Shown: positions 1 through 10,166, counted from the first letter of the stretch. The stretch is 57,786 bases of DNA from Prolixibacteraceae bacterium (GCA_019459525.1 JAIBEY010000018.1:1-57786); one strand, 5' to 3'. Program-made: numbers and translations. Notes: generated by a model not told the origin, from the sequence alone.

Positions 1-100
1 CTGTCTTTGTGTTTTATTACCAGTCGTTCAAAGTAACGTTTCGGGAGAAACTCCACAATCTGTGCGAAAACATATTTGCCAACGTTAATACCTGTTCCAA

Positions 101-118
101 TTTGTACCTGTATACAAA
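101..118. promoter_or_regulatory. Inverted repeat upstream of the sugar operon, candidate operator
   Basis: TTTGTA and TACAAA form a perfect 6-bp inverted repeat separated by 6 nt, about 95 bp before the first gene of the sugar operon. The TTGTA/TACAA half-sites resemble GntR-type operators, but no regulator gene lies in the window. The assignment as an operator is inference. Confidence 0.3.
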
Positions 119-213
119 GGAACAAAATTCAAAAGGGCGACAAGGTTTTGAGGGGTTAGGATGCTGTGCATAAAATAGATATGGGCCATTTTAACAAAAA
201 TTAATAGACACTA

Positions 214-2787
214 GTGAAAAACACAAATGACTCAAAAGACCGAAATCAAATTTCAAGAAGAACTTTTATAAACCGTGCCACTACCGGAACTGCATTTCTG
301 GCATTGGCACCGGTAACAAGCCTGATGGCCGGTGATTTAAAACAGGCTACTCCCTGGCCCGCCAATGCTCCTGATTTTAAATTTCACATGATTGGTCATG
401 CACACATTGATCCGGTGTGGTTGTGGCCCTGGACAGAAGGAGTTTCCATTGTACACAGTACCTTTCAGTCGGCGCTCGATCGGATGAACGAAACGCCGGG
501 TTTTTGCTTTATCAGCAGTTCAGCTCAATTCTATCATTGGGTGGCTGAGAACGATCCGGAGATGATGAAGAAAATACGCAAGCGCATTGAAGAAGGCCGC
601 TGGTGCATTATAGGTGGCTGGTGGGTTGAGCCTGATGTGAATATTCCGAGTGGCGAAGCCATGGTTCGGCAGGGTTTATACGGCCAGCTTACGTTTCAAA
701 AGCTTTTTGGACGAAAGGCAACTATTGGCTTTAATCCCGATTCATTTGGGCATACCAGCACTTTGCCACAGATCATCAAAAAGCAGGGAATGGATAATTA
801 CATTTACATGCGTCCCGGACCTCACGAAAAAACAGTACCTGCCGATTTATTCTGGTGGCAGGGCGCTGATGGAACCCGTGTTCTGACCTATCGCATAGAA
901 CAAAGTTATAACGATAGCGGAGTGGTGCGGAATCGTTTGGAAAGAGTTTTTGCCCAGGTTCAGAACCAACCCATGAAAAGTTTTATGTACTATTTTGGGG
1001 CAGGAGATCATGGAGGTGGTGCAACCAAGGAAAACATCAGATCGATAGAAGAATTGAAAGTAGAAAAAGGCGCTCCCGAAGTCTTCTACAGCACTCCGGA
1101 AAGGTATTTCAAAGAAATCAGGGCTGATAAAAACCTGAAACTGGACATCGTGAATGACGATTTGCAGCACCATGCGGTAGGTTGCTATACGGCTGAAGGT
1201 GAGATTAAAAAAGGAAACCGACAATCCGAAACGGCTTTGATTACAGCCGAAAAGATAGTGGCTTTAGGTTCGCTGGTCTGGGGTGCCCATTATCCAAAGA
1301 AAGAATTGACAACAGCATGGCAACGGGTGCTTTTTCTGCAATTTCATGATAGTTTGGCCGGTTCATCGTTAATGGATCATTCTCAGGCGGCCCGTGAGGG
1401 TTATGGATTTGCGCTCGACATCGCACATCAGGCCAGTTACCTGGCCATTCAAAAACTCGAATGGCAAATTGCTGCTGAAGATTCCGAATCGCAATACCTG
1501 GTGGTCTTTAATCCACATGCCTGGGAAGTACGGTCAAATGTAGAATACGATTTTAACTGGAACCCTTCGGTACATAAAACTTCGCGGGTGGATGACGAAA
1601 AGGGAAATCCGCTTCCACATCAATGGACGGGTGGATCATCGGAGACCGGATCGCGCCGGAAACTAATTGTGAATACTGCAATTCCAGCCATGGGCTATCG
1701 CCAGATCAGGCTTTGGGATGGCGGCGATTACCATCATCGGGTAACCGCCGGCGCCAAAGAGAATAGCCTGGAGAATGAGTTGATCAAGGTAAATTTCTCC
1801 TACAACGGATCGTTGGGAATCGTTGATAAAAAGACTGGTAAAGATGTTTTTTCAGGAAGAAATACCGGTTGCCGTGCCATTATTATTGATGATCCGAGTG
1901 ATACCTGGAGCCACGACATTAAAACCTTTGATAAGGAAATGGGCGCATTTGGAAACGCAACGCTGAAAATTCTGGAAAATGGGCCTTTACGTGCTACCAT
2001 GCGGGTAATTTCCACTTATGGCGAATCGAAACTAACGATTGACTGGACGTTGTATGCAGACTCGAATAATCTGGAAGCCAAGGTAACCCTCGACTGGCAT
2101 GAACGCCTGAAAATGCTGAAATTTTCATTTCCTGTTGATGTTGAAAATCCTGTTCCAACCTATGAAACGCCTTATGGATTTATTGTTCGCGAAGCCAATG
2201 GTAACGAAGATCCGGGTCAGCGTTGGATTGATGTGACCGGAAAACGCAATGAAAGTAATTGTGGACTGACTGTGATTAATGACGCCAAGTACGGCTATAA
2301 TGTGCAGGGAAACGATATGCGGATTTCGGTCGCCCGGGCTGCTGTTTTCGCTCACCACAATCCGAAGGTGCTTGATCCAAAGAACGAATACCTCTGGATG
2401 GATCAGGGAATTCAAACCTTCAGGATGATGCTTGTTCCTCATCAGGGAACATGGCAGGAAAGCAATATTTTACGAATTGCTGAAGAATTCAGCGCCCCTT
2501 CATTAGCTATTTACCAGGGAATTCACGGTGGTACATTGCCAAAATCCAATTCATTGCTCTCGGTTGATGCGCCAAACGTAGTGGTAACAGCCATTAAGAA
2601 TGCCGAAAATGGTGATGATTTAATTGTTCGTTGCGTGGAGTTGGCCGAAAAAGAAACGACAGCCAGCCTGACCTTCGGTTTTAACAACCGAAACTGGAAC
2701 GGAACTTTTGGTCCTTGCGAGATAAAAACGTTGCGGATTAACCGTAAATCCGGAGCAGTTAAGGAAGTCAATCTGCTGGAAGAATAG
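214..2787 (+). CDS. GH38 family alpha-mannosidase, exported
   Basis: Predicted retaining alpha-mannosidase of glycoside hydrolase family 38, 857 aa, a normal length. It starts at GTG; this start is kept because a twin-arginine-like signal (SRRTFI at residues 14-19, then a hydrophobic stretch ending near LMA at 39) follows directly. The GH38 N-terminal catalytic domain opens with HAHIDPVW (62-69), the usual metal-binding motif, and the nucleophile is probably D176 in NPDSFGH. The middle domain and C-terminal beta-sandwich fill the rest. It is the first gene of a six-gene same-strand run with sugar transporters, a sugar kinase-like protein and an epimerase. It probably releases mannose or a mannose derivative in the periplasm. 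The exact substrate cannot be read from the sequence. Confidence 0.9.
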   Translation: MKNTNDSKDRNQISRRTFINRATTGTAFLALAPVTSLMAGDLKQATPWPANAPDFKFHMIGHAHIDPVWLWPWTEGVSIVHSTFQSALDRMNETPGFCFISSSAQFYHWVAENDPEMMKKIRKRIEEGRWCIIGGWWVEPDVNIPSGEAMVRQGLYGQLTFQKLFGRKATIGFNPDSFGHTSTLPQIIKKQGMDNYIYMRPGPHEKTVPADLFWWQGADGTRVLTYRIEQSYNDSGVVRNRLERVFAQVQNQPMKSFMYYFGAGDHGGGATKENIRSIEELKVEKGAPEVFYSTPERYFKEIRADKNLKLDIVNDDLQHHAVGCYTAEGEIKKGNRQSETALITAEKIVALGSLVWGAHYPKKELTTAWQRVLFLQFHDSLAGSSLMDHSQAAREGYGFALDIAHQASYLAIQKLEWQIAAEDSESQYLVVFNPHAWEVRSNVEYDFNWNPSVHKTSRVDDEKGNPLPHQWTGGSSETGSRRKLIVNTAIPAMGYRQIRLWDGGDYHHRVTAGAKENSLENELIKVNFSYNGSLGIVDKKTGKDVFSGRNTGCRAIIIDDPSDTWSHDIKTFDKEMGAFGNATLKILENGPLRATMRVISTYGESKLTIDWTLYADSNNLEAKVTLDWHERLKMLKFSFPVDVENPVPTYETPYGFIVREANGNEDPGQRWIDVTGKRNESNCGLTVINDAKYGYNVQGNDMRISVARAAVFAHHNPKVLDPKNEYLWMDQGIQTFRMMLVPHQGTWQESNILRIAEEFSAPSLAIYQGIHGGTLPKSNSLLSVDAPNVVVTAIKNAENGDDLIVRCVELAEKETTASLTFGFNNRNWNGTFGPCEIKTLRINRKSGAVKEVNLLEE

Positions 2788-2848
2788 AGTGAATTTACCT
2801 CCCCAAAAGTGATTAATTTCAGATAACTAAACAACTAAAACCTTACTT

Positions 2849-4000
2849 ATGAATAGTTCAAAACTCAATCCCGGCAAAGTAATTCCAGTTCTGTTTTCTT
2901 TTGTAGTTATGGGATTTGTAGATATCATTGGCGTAGCAACCGGATATGTCAAGCAAGATTTTCAGCTAACTGATTTTATTGCCCAGTTTTTACCCATGAT
3001 GGTATTGCTATGGTTCTTTGTTCTTTCGGTTCCTGCCGGAGTTTTACAGGATAAGTTTGGAAAACGGAACATGCTGAATGTGGGTATGGTTATTCAGGCT
3101 GTTGGGCTGGGTTTGCCATTCGTTCACTATTCGTTTCCCATGATGTTTGCCTCGTTTATTCTTTTGGGTATTGGCAATACAGTGATTCAGGTTTCGGCTA
3201 ACCCGCTTTTGCAGGATGTTACGCCATCCGATAATCTGGCCAGTTTTATGAGTACATCTCAGTTTGTGAAAGCAATCATTTCATTTTCAGGTCCGCTGAT
3301 TGCCACTTTTATGGCATCGTTTTTCGGTAACTGGAAATTGGTTTTTGCCGTGTACGGAATTACTTCGCTTCTTGCTGCATTCTGGCTGTCGGTAACACCT
3401 ATTCAGGAATCGAAACCCGAACGGAAACCGGCTTCATTTTCATCGTGTTTTGGTTTGCTGAAAAACCGTTTTGTTGCGTTAATGGCTTTGTCAATTTTCC
3501 TGATTGTGGGCGCTGAGGTATCCATCAATACCAATATTGTCAGTGTTTTAATTGCGAAATACGGATTGACTCTCGAAACTGCGGCCATAGGCATCAGCTT
3601 TTTCTTTGCCGGTGAAACCATTTCACGGTTTCTGGGCGCCATTATCCTGAATGTGATTAAACCCCGGCTATTCCTGTTTCTTACTACTTTACTTTCGTTA
3701 TTGGGGGTTGTCGGAATCTTCCTTGCTCCGACAAATGCCGTTGCTTTTGCCGCCATTTTAATTATTGGACTAGGTGCCGGTAATATGTTCCCGATCATTT
3801 TCTCGCTGGCACTTGAAAAAATGCCCGAACGTGCGAACGAGATATCGGGTTTGCTCATTATGGCCGTTTCCGGAGGAGCCGTTATTCCGCTGGTTATGGG
3901 ATTTGTAAGCACTACTTTCGGGCCAATTGTTAGCGTTTCGGTGGTTGGGGCCTGTTTGCTTTATGTGCTGTGGGTATCCCTGTACGTTCAGAAAAATTAG
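2849..4000 (+). CDS. MFS sugar permease (FucP/GlcP-like)
   Basis: Major facilitator superfamily inner-membrane transporter of 383 aa with about 12 hydrophobic segments. The GxLxDKFGKR loop after the second helix (PAGVLQDKFGKRN) is the MFS signature between TM2 and TM3. The layout resembles the fucose/glucose:proton symporter group common in Bacteroidota. It lies 61 bp after the GH38 mannosidase and 34 bp before the PfkB-HAD gene, so it is probably cotranscribed and imports the sugar released by the mannosidase. The operon also ends with a second, sodium-driven symporter, so two different substrates may be imported. The substrate is inferred from context only. Confidence 0.8.
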   Translation: MNSSKLNPGKVIPVLFSFVVMGFVDIIGVATGYVKQDFQLTDFIAQFLPMMVLLWFFVLSVPAGVLQDKFGKRNMLNVGMVIQAVGLGLPFVHYSFPMMFASFILLGIGNTVIQVSANPLLQDVTPSDNLASFMSTSQFVKAIISFSGPLIATFMASFFGNWKLVFAVYGITSLLAAFWLSVTPIQESKPERKPASFSSCFGLLKNRFVALMALSIFLIVGAEVSINTNIVSVLIAKYGLTLETAAIGISFFFAGETISRFLGAIILNVIKPRLFLFLTTLLSLLGVVGIFLAPTNAVAFAAILIIGLGAGNMFPIIFSLALEKMPERANEISGLLIMAVSGGAVIPLVMGFVSTTFGPIVSVSVVGACLLYVLWVSLYVQKN

Positions 4001-4034
4001 AATATAATATTGATAACACTTAAACTATTCCCTC

Positions 4035-5939
4035 ATGAAGAAGGAACAACTTAAAAAGATTCTTGAAGATATCAGTTCGGTAAAAATTGCTGTTCTGGGC
4101 GATTTTTGCCTGGATGCCTATTGGTTTATCGATGAATCAAAAAGTGAAATTTCCATTGAAACCGGTCAACTGACACGCCCCATCCGGCAACAAAAGTATT
4201 CGTTGGGTGGAGCCGGTAATGTTACCAATAACCTGGCAGCCATGGGAGTGAGAGATGTGCGCGCTATTGGTGTTATTGGTCCCGATCCGTTTGGTAACGA
4301 GATGGTAAATATCATGAGTAAGACAGGGATCAACACCCGAAATATATTGGTTCAGGCCGATCAGTGGTCAACTCATGTTTATACCAAGCCCTATATAGCC
4401 GATCAGGAACAGAACCGCATCGATTTTGGAAATTTTAATCACTTGTCGAACGAAACAGCAGACCGTCTGATTGAAATTCTGGAACGTGAAGCTGCCGAGG
4501 TGGATGTGACGATTATTAACCAGCAAGTGGTATCGGGTATTCATACCGAATATTTAAGGCGGAGGATTGTTGAAGTGATCCAAAAATTCCCCGAGAAAAT
4601 TTTTATTGTTGACAGCCGCAATTTCAGTGATGTTTACACTGGTGCATACCGCAAAATGAACGATAATGAAGCCGCTAAACTCTGTGGATTGAAGAAAGAT
4701 CCGGATGACATGGTGTTGTATTCCGAAGCTCTGGATGCTGCACGTATGCTGTATAAAAGATACCGGAAGCCAGTATTTATAACCCGTGGTAGCCGTGGGT
4801 CCCTGATTGCTGATGAATCCGGGGTTTCTGAAGTTTTCGGACTGATGATTATCTCGAAAATCGATTCGGTGGGTGCAGGCGACAGCTTCCTTGCCGGTTC
4901 GGCGTCGGCATTAGCAGCAGGTTACCCAATGAATGTGGCAGCCGAAATCGGTTCGTTTGTGGCAGGGGTGACCATCCAGAAATTGTTTCAGACCGGAACT
5001 GCTTCGCCCGATGAAATTCTACATCTGGGGCAGGATCCCGATTACATTTATTCTCCGGAACTGGCAGAAGATATCAGGCAGGCCAATTATTTACCGGATA
5101 CTGAAATCGAAATTGTCAGCAAATGGAAAGGCCAGCTCCAGCTTAAACATGCCATTTTTGACCACGACGGAACCATTTCGACACTTCGCGAAGGCTGGGA
5201 ACTGATTATGGGGCCAATGATGATGAAAGCCGTGCTGGGCGATAAATACAAAGATGCTGACGAAGCTTTATACCAGAAAGTACAGACCCGGGTGAACGAA
5301 TTTATCGACCGGACAACAGGAATACAGACTCTGGTGCAGATGAAAGGGCTGCTCGATCTGATTCGGGAATTTGGCTGTGTTCCGGAAGCCCAAATGCTGG
5401 ATGAATTTGGCTACAAGAAAATATATAACGAAGAGTTGCTGAAGATGGTGAAAGAACGCGAAAAGAAATTGTTGCGCGGGGAATTATCGCAGGACGATTT
5501 CTCCCTGAAAAATGCCATTCCTTTTCTTCAGAAACTGTACGATGCCGGAATTAAGCTTTATCTGGCCAGCGGCACCGACGAGGAAGATGTGAAAAATGAA
5601 GCGCGAATTATGGGGTACGATCATTTGTTTGAAGGCCGGATTTACGGTGCGGTGGGCGACGTAACCAAGGAGGCAAAAAAAATGGTGCTCGACCGTATTC
5701 TGGATACTATTGGCGAATCAGCCTTCGGAAAAGTGGCTACATTTGGTGATGGGCCGGTAGAAATCCGCGAAACGCATAAACGCGGTGGCGTAACCGTTGG
5801 AATCGCCAGTAACGAGCTCAAACGGTTTGGCCTGAATGAAAGTAAACGTACCCGGTTAATCAAGGCCGGGGCTGATGTTATTATTCCTGATTTCTCGCAG
5901 ATCAATCAGTTAATCAGTTTGTTAAATATCAAAAGATAG
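4035..5939 (+). CDS. PfkB-family sugar kinase fused to a HAD phosphatase
   Basis: A 634-aa two-domain protein. Residues about 1-340 are a ribokinase/PfkB fold most like the kinase half of HldE/RfaE (GDFCLDAYWF near 22; GGAGNVTNNLAAMG near 57; SVGAGDSF with probable catalytic base D283). Residues about 372-634 are a haloacid dehalogenase domain starting with FDHDGT (nucleophile D376, acid/base D378) and with FGDGPVE late in the sequence. A kinase and a phosphatase in one chain suggests either phosphorylation and dephosphorylation of successive intermediates or a sugar-phosphate control step. It starts 34 bp after the MFS gene and ends 4 bp before the next gene, indicating tight coupling. The substrate is unknown; mannose-derived sugar is inferred from the operon. 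Confidence 0.75.
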   Translation: MKKEQLKKILEDISSVKIAVLGDFCLDAYWFIDESKSEISIETGQLTRPIRQQKYSLGGAGNVTNNLAAMGVRDVRAIGVIGPDPFGNEMVNIMSKTGINTRNILVQADQWSTHVYTKPYIADQEQNRIDFGNFNHLSNETADRLIEILEREAAEVDVTIINQQVVSGIHTEYLRRRIVEVIQKFPEKIFIVDSRNFSDVYTGAYRKMNDNEAAKLCGLKKDPDDMVLYSEALDAARMLYKRYRKPVFITRGSRGSLIADESGVSEVFGLMIISKIDSVGAGDSFLAGSASALAAGYPMNVAAEIGSFVAGVTIQKLFQTGTASPDEILHLGQDPDYIYSPELAEDIRQANYLPDTEIEIVSKWKGQLQLKHAIFDHDGTISTLREGWELIMGPMMMKAVLGDKYKDADEALYQKVQTRVNEFIDRTTGIQTLVQMKGLLDLIREFGCVPEAQMLDEFGYKKIYNEELLKMVKEREKKLLRGELSQDDFSLKNAIPFLQKLYDAGIKLYLASGTDEEDVKNEARIMGYDHLFEGRIYGAVGDVTKEAKKMVLDRILDTIGESAFGKVATFGDGPVEIRETHKRGGVTVGIASNELKRFGLNESKRTRLIKAGADVIIPDFSQINQLISLLNIKR

Positions 5940-5943
5940 ATTT

Positions 5944-7053
5944 ATGCCTTACCCAAAATTAGACCGAGACTTGTTAGCTGTTAAAAAGCTGGCCGATCGG
6001 AAAAATAAGGTTTATATTGAAAAAGACCACATTCCCGTAACTCAAAAACCCGATCATCTTTCGGAATTAGGCGAAAACCTGATACGGAAAACGGCGGAAC
6101 GAATCCGGCTTGCACGCCGTGAAGAACGTTCGGTAATGCTCACTTTTGGTGCGCACACCATTAAAAATGGCATGTCGCCAACGCTCATTGCCCTTATGGA
6201 AGAAGGCTGGGTGACCCATCTTTCGACCAATGGGGCCGGAATTATTCACGACTGGGAGTTTGCTTTTCAGGGAAAATCGAGCGAAGATGTGCGTGAAAAC
6301 GTAGAATTGGGCCAATTTGGAATCTGGGATCACACCGGGTTTAACATCAACCTGGCGCTGATTGTTGGTGCCTACGAAGGGTTAGGTTATGGCGAATCTG
6401 TTGGTAAAATGATTTCGCTGGAAGGCCTTCAGATTCCTGAAATCTCCGTATTGTACGATGAGGTTACAACCAAAATGAAAAATGATCCGGATCTGGCTGC
6501 CGCTGCCATTAATCTGGCCGGTGTCATTCAGAAATATGACCTGAAACCGGGATTCATGAGCATTCCTCATCCCTTTAAAAAGTATTCGGCTCAGGCGCGC
6601 GCCTACGAATTGGGTATTCCGTTCACCGGTCACCCGATGATTGGACACGACATTATTTACAATCACCCGATGAATCACGGTGCTGCTTTGGGACGTGTTG
6701 CCCTGAATGATTTTTTGTGTTTTGCCCGAAATGTGAGCAAGCTCGAATATGGCGTTTACATGTCGATTGGTTCGGCAGTAATGTCGCCCATGATTTTTGA
6801 AAAGGCCTTGTCCATGTCTCAAAACCTGATCATGCAAAAAGGTGGTCACATCGATAACCATTTTATGCTGATTGTTGACCTAGCTAAATCAGACTGGGAC
6901 TGGCAAAAGAATGGCGAACCGCCGATGGATAATCCGGCTTATTACCTGCGTTATTGCAAGACTTTCAGTAGGATGGGCGGCGAGATGCACTACCTGACTG
7001 CCGACAACCGCGATTTTTTATTGGCCATATATCAGGAATTAACAGGAAAATAA
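5944..7053 (+). CDS. Deoxyhypusine synthase-like protein of unknown role
   Basis: A conserved 369-aa protein whose central part (FGAHTIKNGMSPTLIALMEEG near residues 68-88, then STNGAGIIHDWE and KSSEDV) recalls the Rossmann-like NAD-binding core of deoxyhypusine synthase-related proteins. It has many His and Asp residues (GHPMIGHDIIYNHPMNHG, GGHIDNHF) that could bind metal or substrate. It has no signal peptide and is cytoplasmic. Bacteria lack eIF5A, so a role in hypusine formation is unlikely. Its place between the PfkB-HAD fusion (4-bp gap) and the AGE epimerase (11-bp gap) points to an enzyme acting on the same sugar. The family match is by eye and uncertain. Confidence 0.5.
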   Translation: MPYPKLDRDLLAVKKLADRKNKVYIEKDHIPVTQKPDHLSELGENLIRKTAERIRLARREERSVMLTFGAHTIKNGMSPTLIALMEEGWVTHLSTNGAGIIHDWEFAFQGKSSEDVRENVELGQFGIWDHTGFNINLALIVGAYEGLGYGESVGKMISLEGLQIPEISVLYDEVTTKMKNDPDLAAAAINLAGVIQKYDLKPGFMSIPHPFKKYSAQARAYELGIPFTGHPMIGHDIIYNHPMNHGAALGRVALNDFLCFARNVSKLEYGVYMSIGSAVMSPMIFEKALSMSQNLIMQKGGHIDNHFMLIVDLAKSDWDWQKNGEPPMDNPAYYLRYCKTFSRMGGEMHYLTADNRDFLLAIYQELTGK

Positions 7054-7064
7054 ACTAACCAACT

Positions 7065-8336
7065 ATGGATAAACATACCATTTTAGCCTTGAAAGCTGAG
7101 GCCGAAAACCACTTGATTAACGAATTGCTGCCATTTTGGACAACCCGGATGATTGACAATGTGAATGGTGGTTTTATTACGCATTTCGACAAAGACGGAA
7201 ATGATACCGGCGAAGACGAAAAATCGCTGATTGCACAGACGCGTTGCCTTTATACGATTTCGTCGGCTCACCGTGCCGGATATGGCAATGGCAAATATGC
7301 TGAACTGGCCAGGCATGGCGCCGATTTCATCATCAATAAAATGTGGGACAAGGAGTTTGGTGGTTTTTACTGGATGATGGACCGGAAAGGAAATGTTAAA
7401 ATCGACCAGAAAATCGTTTACGGGCACAGTTTTGCCATTTATTCGCTGAGCGAATATACGCTGGCTACAGGCGATCTCCGGGGGATTGAATATGCCGAAA
7501 AAGTATTCGATTTGCTTCAGAAATATGGGGTCGATTCGATGTATGGCGGCTACTGGGAAATGTTTCACCGCGACTGGACACTCTGCGGGCCTGGCAGCGC
7601 CGGTGGCGACCGCAAAACGCTGGATGTTCACATGCACCTGATGGAGGCTTTCACCACGCTGTACGAATGCACCGGTAAGGAAGTCCATCGCCGTAAATTG
7701 CTGGAAGATATTGATTTGCTCATCAATCGTATCATCCATCCGGTTTACAAAACGGGCATTCCACAGTTCTTTAAAGATTGGACTGTTGCCCCTCAAATTA
7801 AATTTGATATTATTTGGGGTTGGGATCGTTTTTCGGAAGAAGGTCAAAAGGGGAATGCTACCGACAATACCTGTTACGGTCACAACGCCGAATTTGGCTG
7901 GCTGTTGCTTCATGCCCTTGAAATCCTGCAGGTTTCGCCTGAAAGTTACACCGGTTTGTTCCGCATCATTTATGACCACACGGTAGATAACGGAATTGAT
8001 ACGGAGTTTGGCGGTGTTTACGTGGAAGGCCCACATTCAGGCGGTGTTTACGACAAGGAAAAGGAATTCTGGCAGCAGGCTGAAGTGCTGATTGGTTTGC
8101 TTGATGCGGTTATTCTGTTTGGTGGCGATAACTATCTGGCTGCTTACGAAAATGTACATCGTTTTGTGATGGACAAAGTTGTAAATAAAAGGGTGGGTGA
8201 GTGGTGGCCACTGCTTTCGCGCCGCGGCGAACCCATTTGGACACACATGGGGCATTCGTGGAAAATCAATTACCACACCGTCAGGGCAATGATTCAGAGC
8301 ATAAAACGCCTCGACATTCTGGCGAGAACGGATTAA
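7065..8336 (+). CDS. AGE-family sugar 2-epimerase (cellobiose/mannobiose 2-epimerase or mannose isomerase type)
   Basis: N-acylglucosamine 2-epimerase family protein of 423 aa with an (alpha/alpha)6 barrel. The conserved histidines are visible: H121 in YGHSFAIYSLSEY, H273 in CYGHNAEFGWLL, and H397 and H404 in the HSWKINYHTVRAM segment. Members interconvert glucose and mannose units at C2 (cellobiose or mannobiose epimerases, mannose isomerase YihS, N-acetylglucosamine epimerase). The length and the DxxxHLMEA segment (DVHMHLMEAF) fit the cellobiose 2-epimerase branch. The presence of a GH38 mannosidase in the operon favours a mannose-containing substrate. It is cytoplasmic, with no signal peptide. 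Confidence 0.85.
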   Translation: MDKHTILALKAEAENHLINELLPFWTTRMIDNVNGGFITHFDKDGNDTGEDEKSLIAQTRCLYTISSAHRAGYGNGKYAELARHGADFIINKMWDKEFGGFYWMMDRKGNVKIDQKIVYGHSFAIYSLSEYTLATGDLRGIEYAEKVFDLLQKYGVDSMYGGYWEMFHRDWTLCGPGSAGGDRKTLDVHMHLMEAFTTLYECTGKEVHRRKLLEDIDLLINRIIHPVYKTGIPQFFKDWTVAPQIKFDIIWGWDRFSEEGQKGNATDNTCYGHNAEFGWLLLHALEILQVSPESYTGLFRIIYDHTVDNGIDTEFGGVYVEGPHSGGVYDKEKEFWQQAEVLIGLLDAVILFGGDNYLAAYENVHRFVMDKVVNKRVGEWWPLLSRRGEPIWTHMGHSWKINYHTVRAMIQSIKRLDILARTD

Positions 8337-8371
8337 ATCCCAACACTTAAACTACACTAAACTAACGCTAC

Positions 8372-9985
8372 ATGGATTTATCACTAACTATTCTCGATTG
8401 GGTTGTGCTGGCCGTTGTTATGGGAGGAAGCCTTTCTTTTGGACTGTACATGTCGTATCTTAAAAAAGCAGGGCAGAGCAGTGTTAATTTTTTCCTGGGG
8501 GGAAGGTCGATTAAATGGCCGGTTATTGGGGCATCACTTTTCGCAACCAACATTGGCGCCGAACATTTGGTCGGATTATCAGGAGATTCCTATCGTTACG
8601 GATTGTCCGCAGGTTCCGTGGAGTTAACTTGTGCCATTACCCTTGGTTTTGCCTGCGCCATCCTGTTTCCTCATTACATGAAAAATAAAATTTACACCAT
8701 TCCTGAATTTCTTGAAATCAGATACAACCGAAGGGCACGGACCTTCTTTTCAGGATTGATGTTGGTTATTAGTGTAATGACCAAACTGGCTTTTACCTTG
8801 TTTGCCGGGGCACTGGTTTTGAACAGTATTCTGGGTTGGAATGTGATGACTACCGTTTTTTATATTGGCATGGCTGTGGCAATATTTACCATCATCGGTG
8901 GATTTACCGCTGTAGCTTATTCTGATGTTATTCAGGTTGTTATTATGATTTTTGGATCGGCCATGATGCTTTTTATCGGGTTAGATAAAGTGGGCGGTTG
9001 GGATGGCCTGATGACCAAAGTTCCTGACATGATGACCATCGGAAAACCTTACGACGATCCGGTTTATCCGTTCTGGGGAATTCTGGCCACTGCTTTTTAC
9101 GCCGGAATTTTTTACTGGGGGATTGATCAGGTAAATGTGCAACGAACCTTGGCGGCGCCCGATCTTAAGAATGCACGTTGGGGCTCTATGTTTGCTATTT
9201 TGCTGAAATTAACGCCCATATTTATTTTTGCTTTGCCCGGAGTTATTGCCTTTGCCTTGTTTCCTAACGAGTTGCAGGGTGATGAAACCAAACAGACCTT
9301 TGTGCTTTTGCTCAATAAGCTTTTACCCAGTGGCCTGCGTGGTTTGCTTTTGGCTTCACTCATGGCAGCCTTGGTAACCTCGCTGATAGCCGTACTGAAT
9401 TCGGTTTCAACGTTGGTGGTGCGCGACTTTGTGGTGGAATTCCGTCCGGATATTTCAGAAAAAAAACAGGTAAAGCTGGGTCGGTACATTATCCTGTTGG
9501 TTACTTTTCTGGGGATTGGTGCAGCCTATCTGGTTTATAAAAACGAAGAGGGCTTGTATAAATACCTCCAAACCATTACGGCCTATCTGGTTTTGCCTGT
9601 TTTTCCGGCAATTTTTTTCGGGATTGTAAGTAAGAAAGTTACTCTGAAAGGGGCTGCTGTTTCGGTACTTGTTGGCATTGTACTGGCTACCATTTTTGTA
9701 ATTGACCAATTGCTGGGTCCTGATGCCGGGCGCGAGTTATTCCCGTTTTTACACCATAAGCTAACGCTTAACTTTGGTTATCGCGGGCTTTGGGCCGAGA
9801 TCTTGATTACAGGAGTTTTATTTTTAGTTTCAGCATTCACCGAGAAAACGGATCCGGAAAAGCTTATCCATACCACGATTAATTTCGATAAAGGTATGGC
9901 CAAATTTGAAGGAATCACCGATTGGCGGTTGCATTTAATCATACTTTCATTCATCACCCTGGGCTTGTACATCTGGCTTTATTAA
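8372..9985 (+). CDS. Sodium/solute symporter (SSS/SGLT family)
   Basis: A 537-aa inner-membrane protein with about 13-14 hydrophobic helices. The early segment NFFLGGRSIKWPVIGASLFATNIG is split by the typical SSS unwound helix region, and GFTAVAYSDVIQVVIM matches the SGLT sugar-symporter signature. It is the last gene of the sugar operon, 35 bp after the epimerase. It probably takes up a mono- or disaccharide with sodium. The fold is clear, the substrate is not. Confidence 0.88.
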   Translation: MDLSLTILDWVVLAVVMGGSLSFGLYMSYLKKAGQSSVNFFLGGRSIKWPVIGASLFATNIGAEHLVGLSGDSYRYGLSAGSVELTCAITLGFACAILFPHYMKNKIYTIPEFLEIRYNRRARTFFSGLMLVISVMTKLAFTLFAGALVLNSILGWNVMTTVFYIGMAVAIFTIIGGFTAVAYSDVIQVVIMIFGSAMMLFIGLDKVGGWDGLMTKVPDMMTIGKPYDDPVYPFWGILATAFYAGIFYWGIDQVNVQRTLAAPDLKNARWGSMFAILLKLTPIFIFALPGVIAFALFPNELQGDETKQTFVLLLNKLLPSGLRGLLLASLMAALVTSLIAVLNSVSTLVVRDFVVEFRPDISEKKQVKLGRYIILLVTFLGIGAAYLVYKNEEGLYKYLQTITAYLVLPVFPAIFFGIVSKKVTLKGAAVSVLVGIVLATIFVIDQLLGPDAGRELFPFLHHKLTLNFGYRGLWAEILITGVLFLVSAFTEKTDPEKLIHTTINFDKGMAKFEGITDWRLHLIILSFITLGLYIWLY

Positions 9986-10072
9986 ATCCGGAAATCCGGA
10001 TTTCGTGTGAAAACCGAATGTGACGGCTCCATAAAGGAGAATGGTTTGCAGCATGGAGAAACCTTAAAAACA

Positions 10073-10097
10073 AAGGGGAGTCTTCCGAGCTCCCCTT
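10073..10097 (-). terminator. Hairpin terminator between convergent operons
   Basis: An 8-bp perfect stem (AAGGGGAG / CTCCCCTT) with a 9-nt loop lies between the convergent sugar operon and the OmpA-like gene. On the - strand the stem is followed by TTTGTTTTT, so it suits termination of the minus-strand gene best. It may work in both directions. Confidence 0.65.
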
Positions 10098-10166
10098 CAT
10101 TATCTGCTATTTAAAGAATTGATTGATTGTCAGATTATTTACTGGTTGATTAGCCAATTTTTAGTT

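Noticed and set aside
7083-8036. 317-codon open frame on the - strand
   Set aside because: It lies wholly inside the AGE epimerase gene in the opposite direction and has no protein family features.
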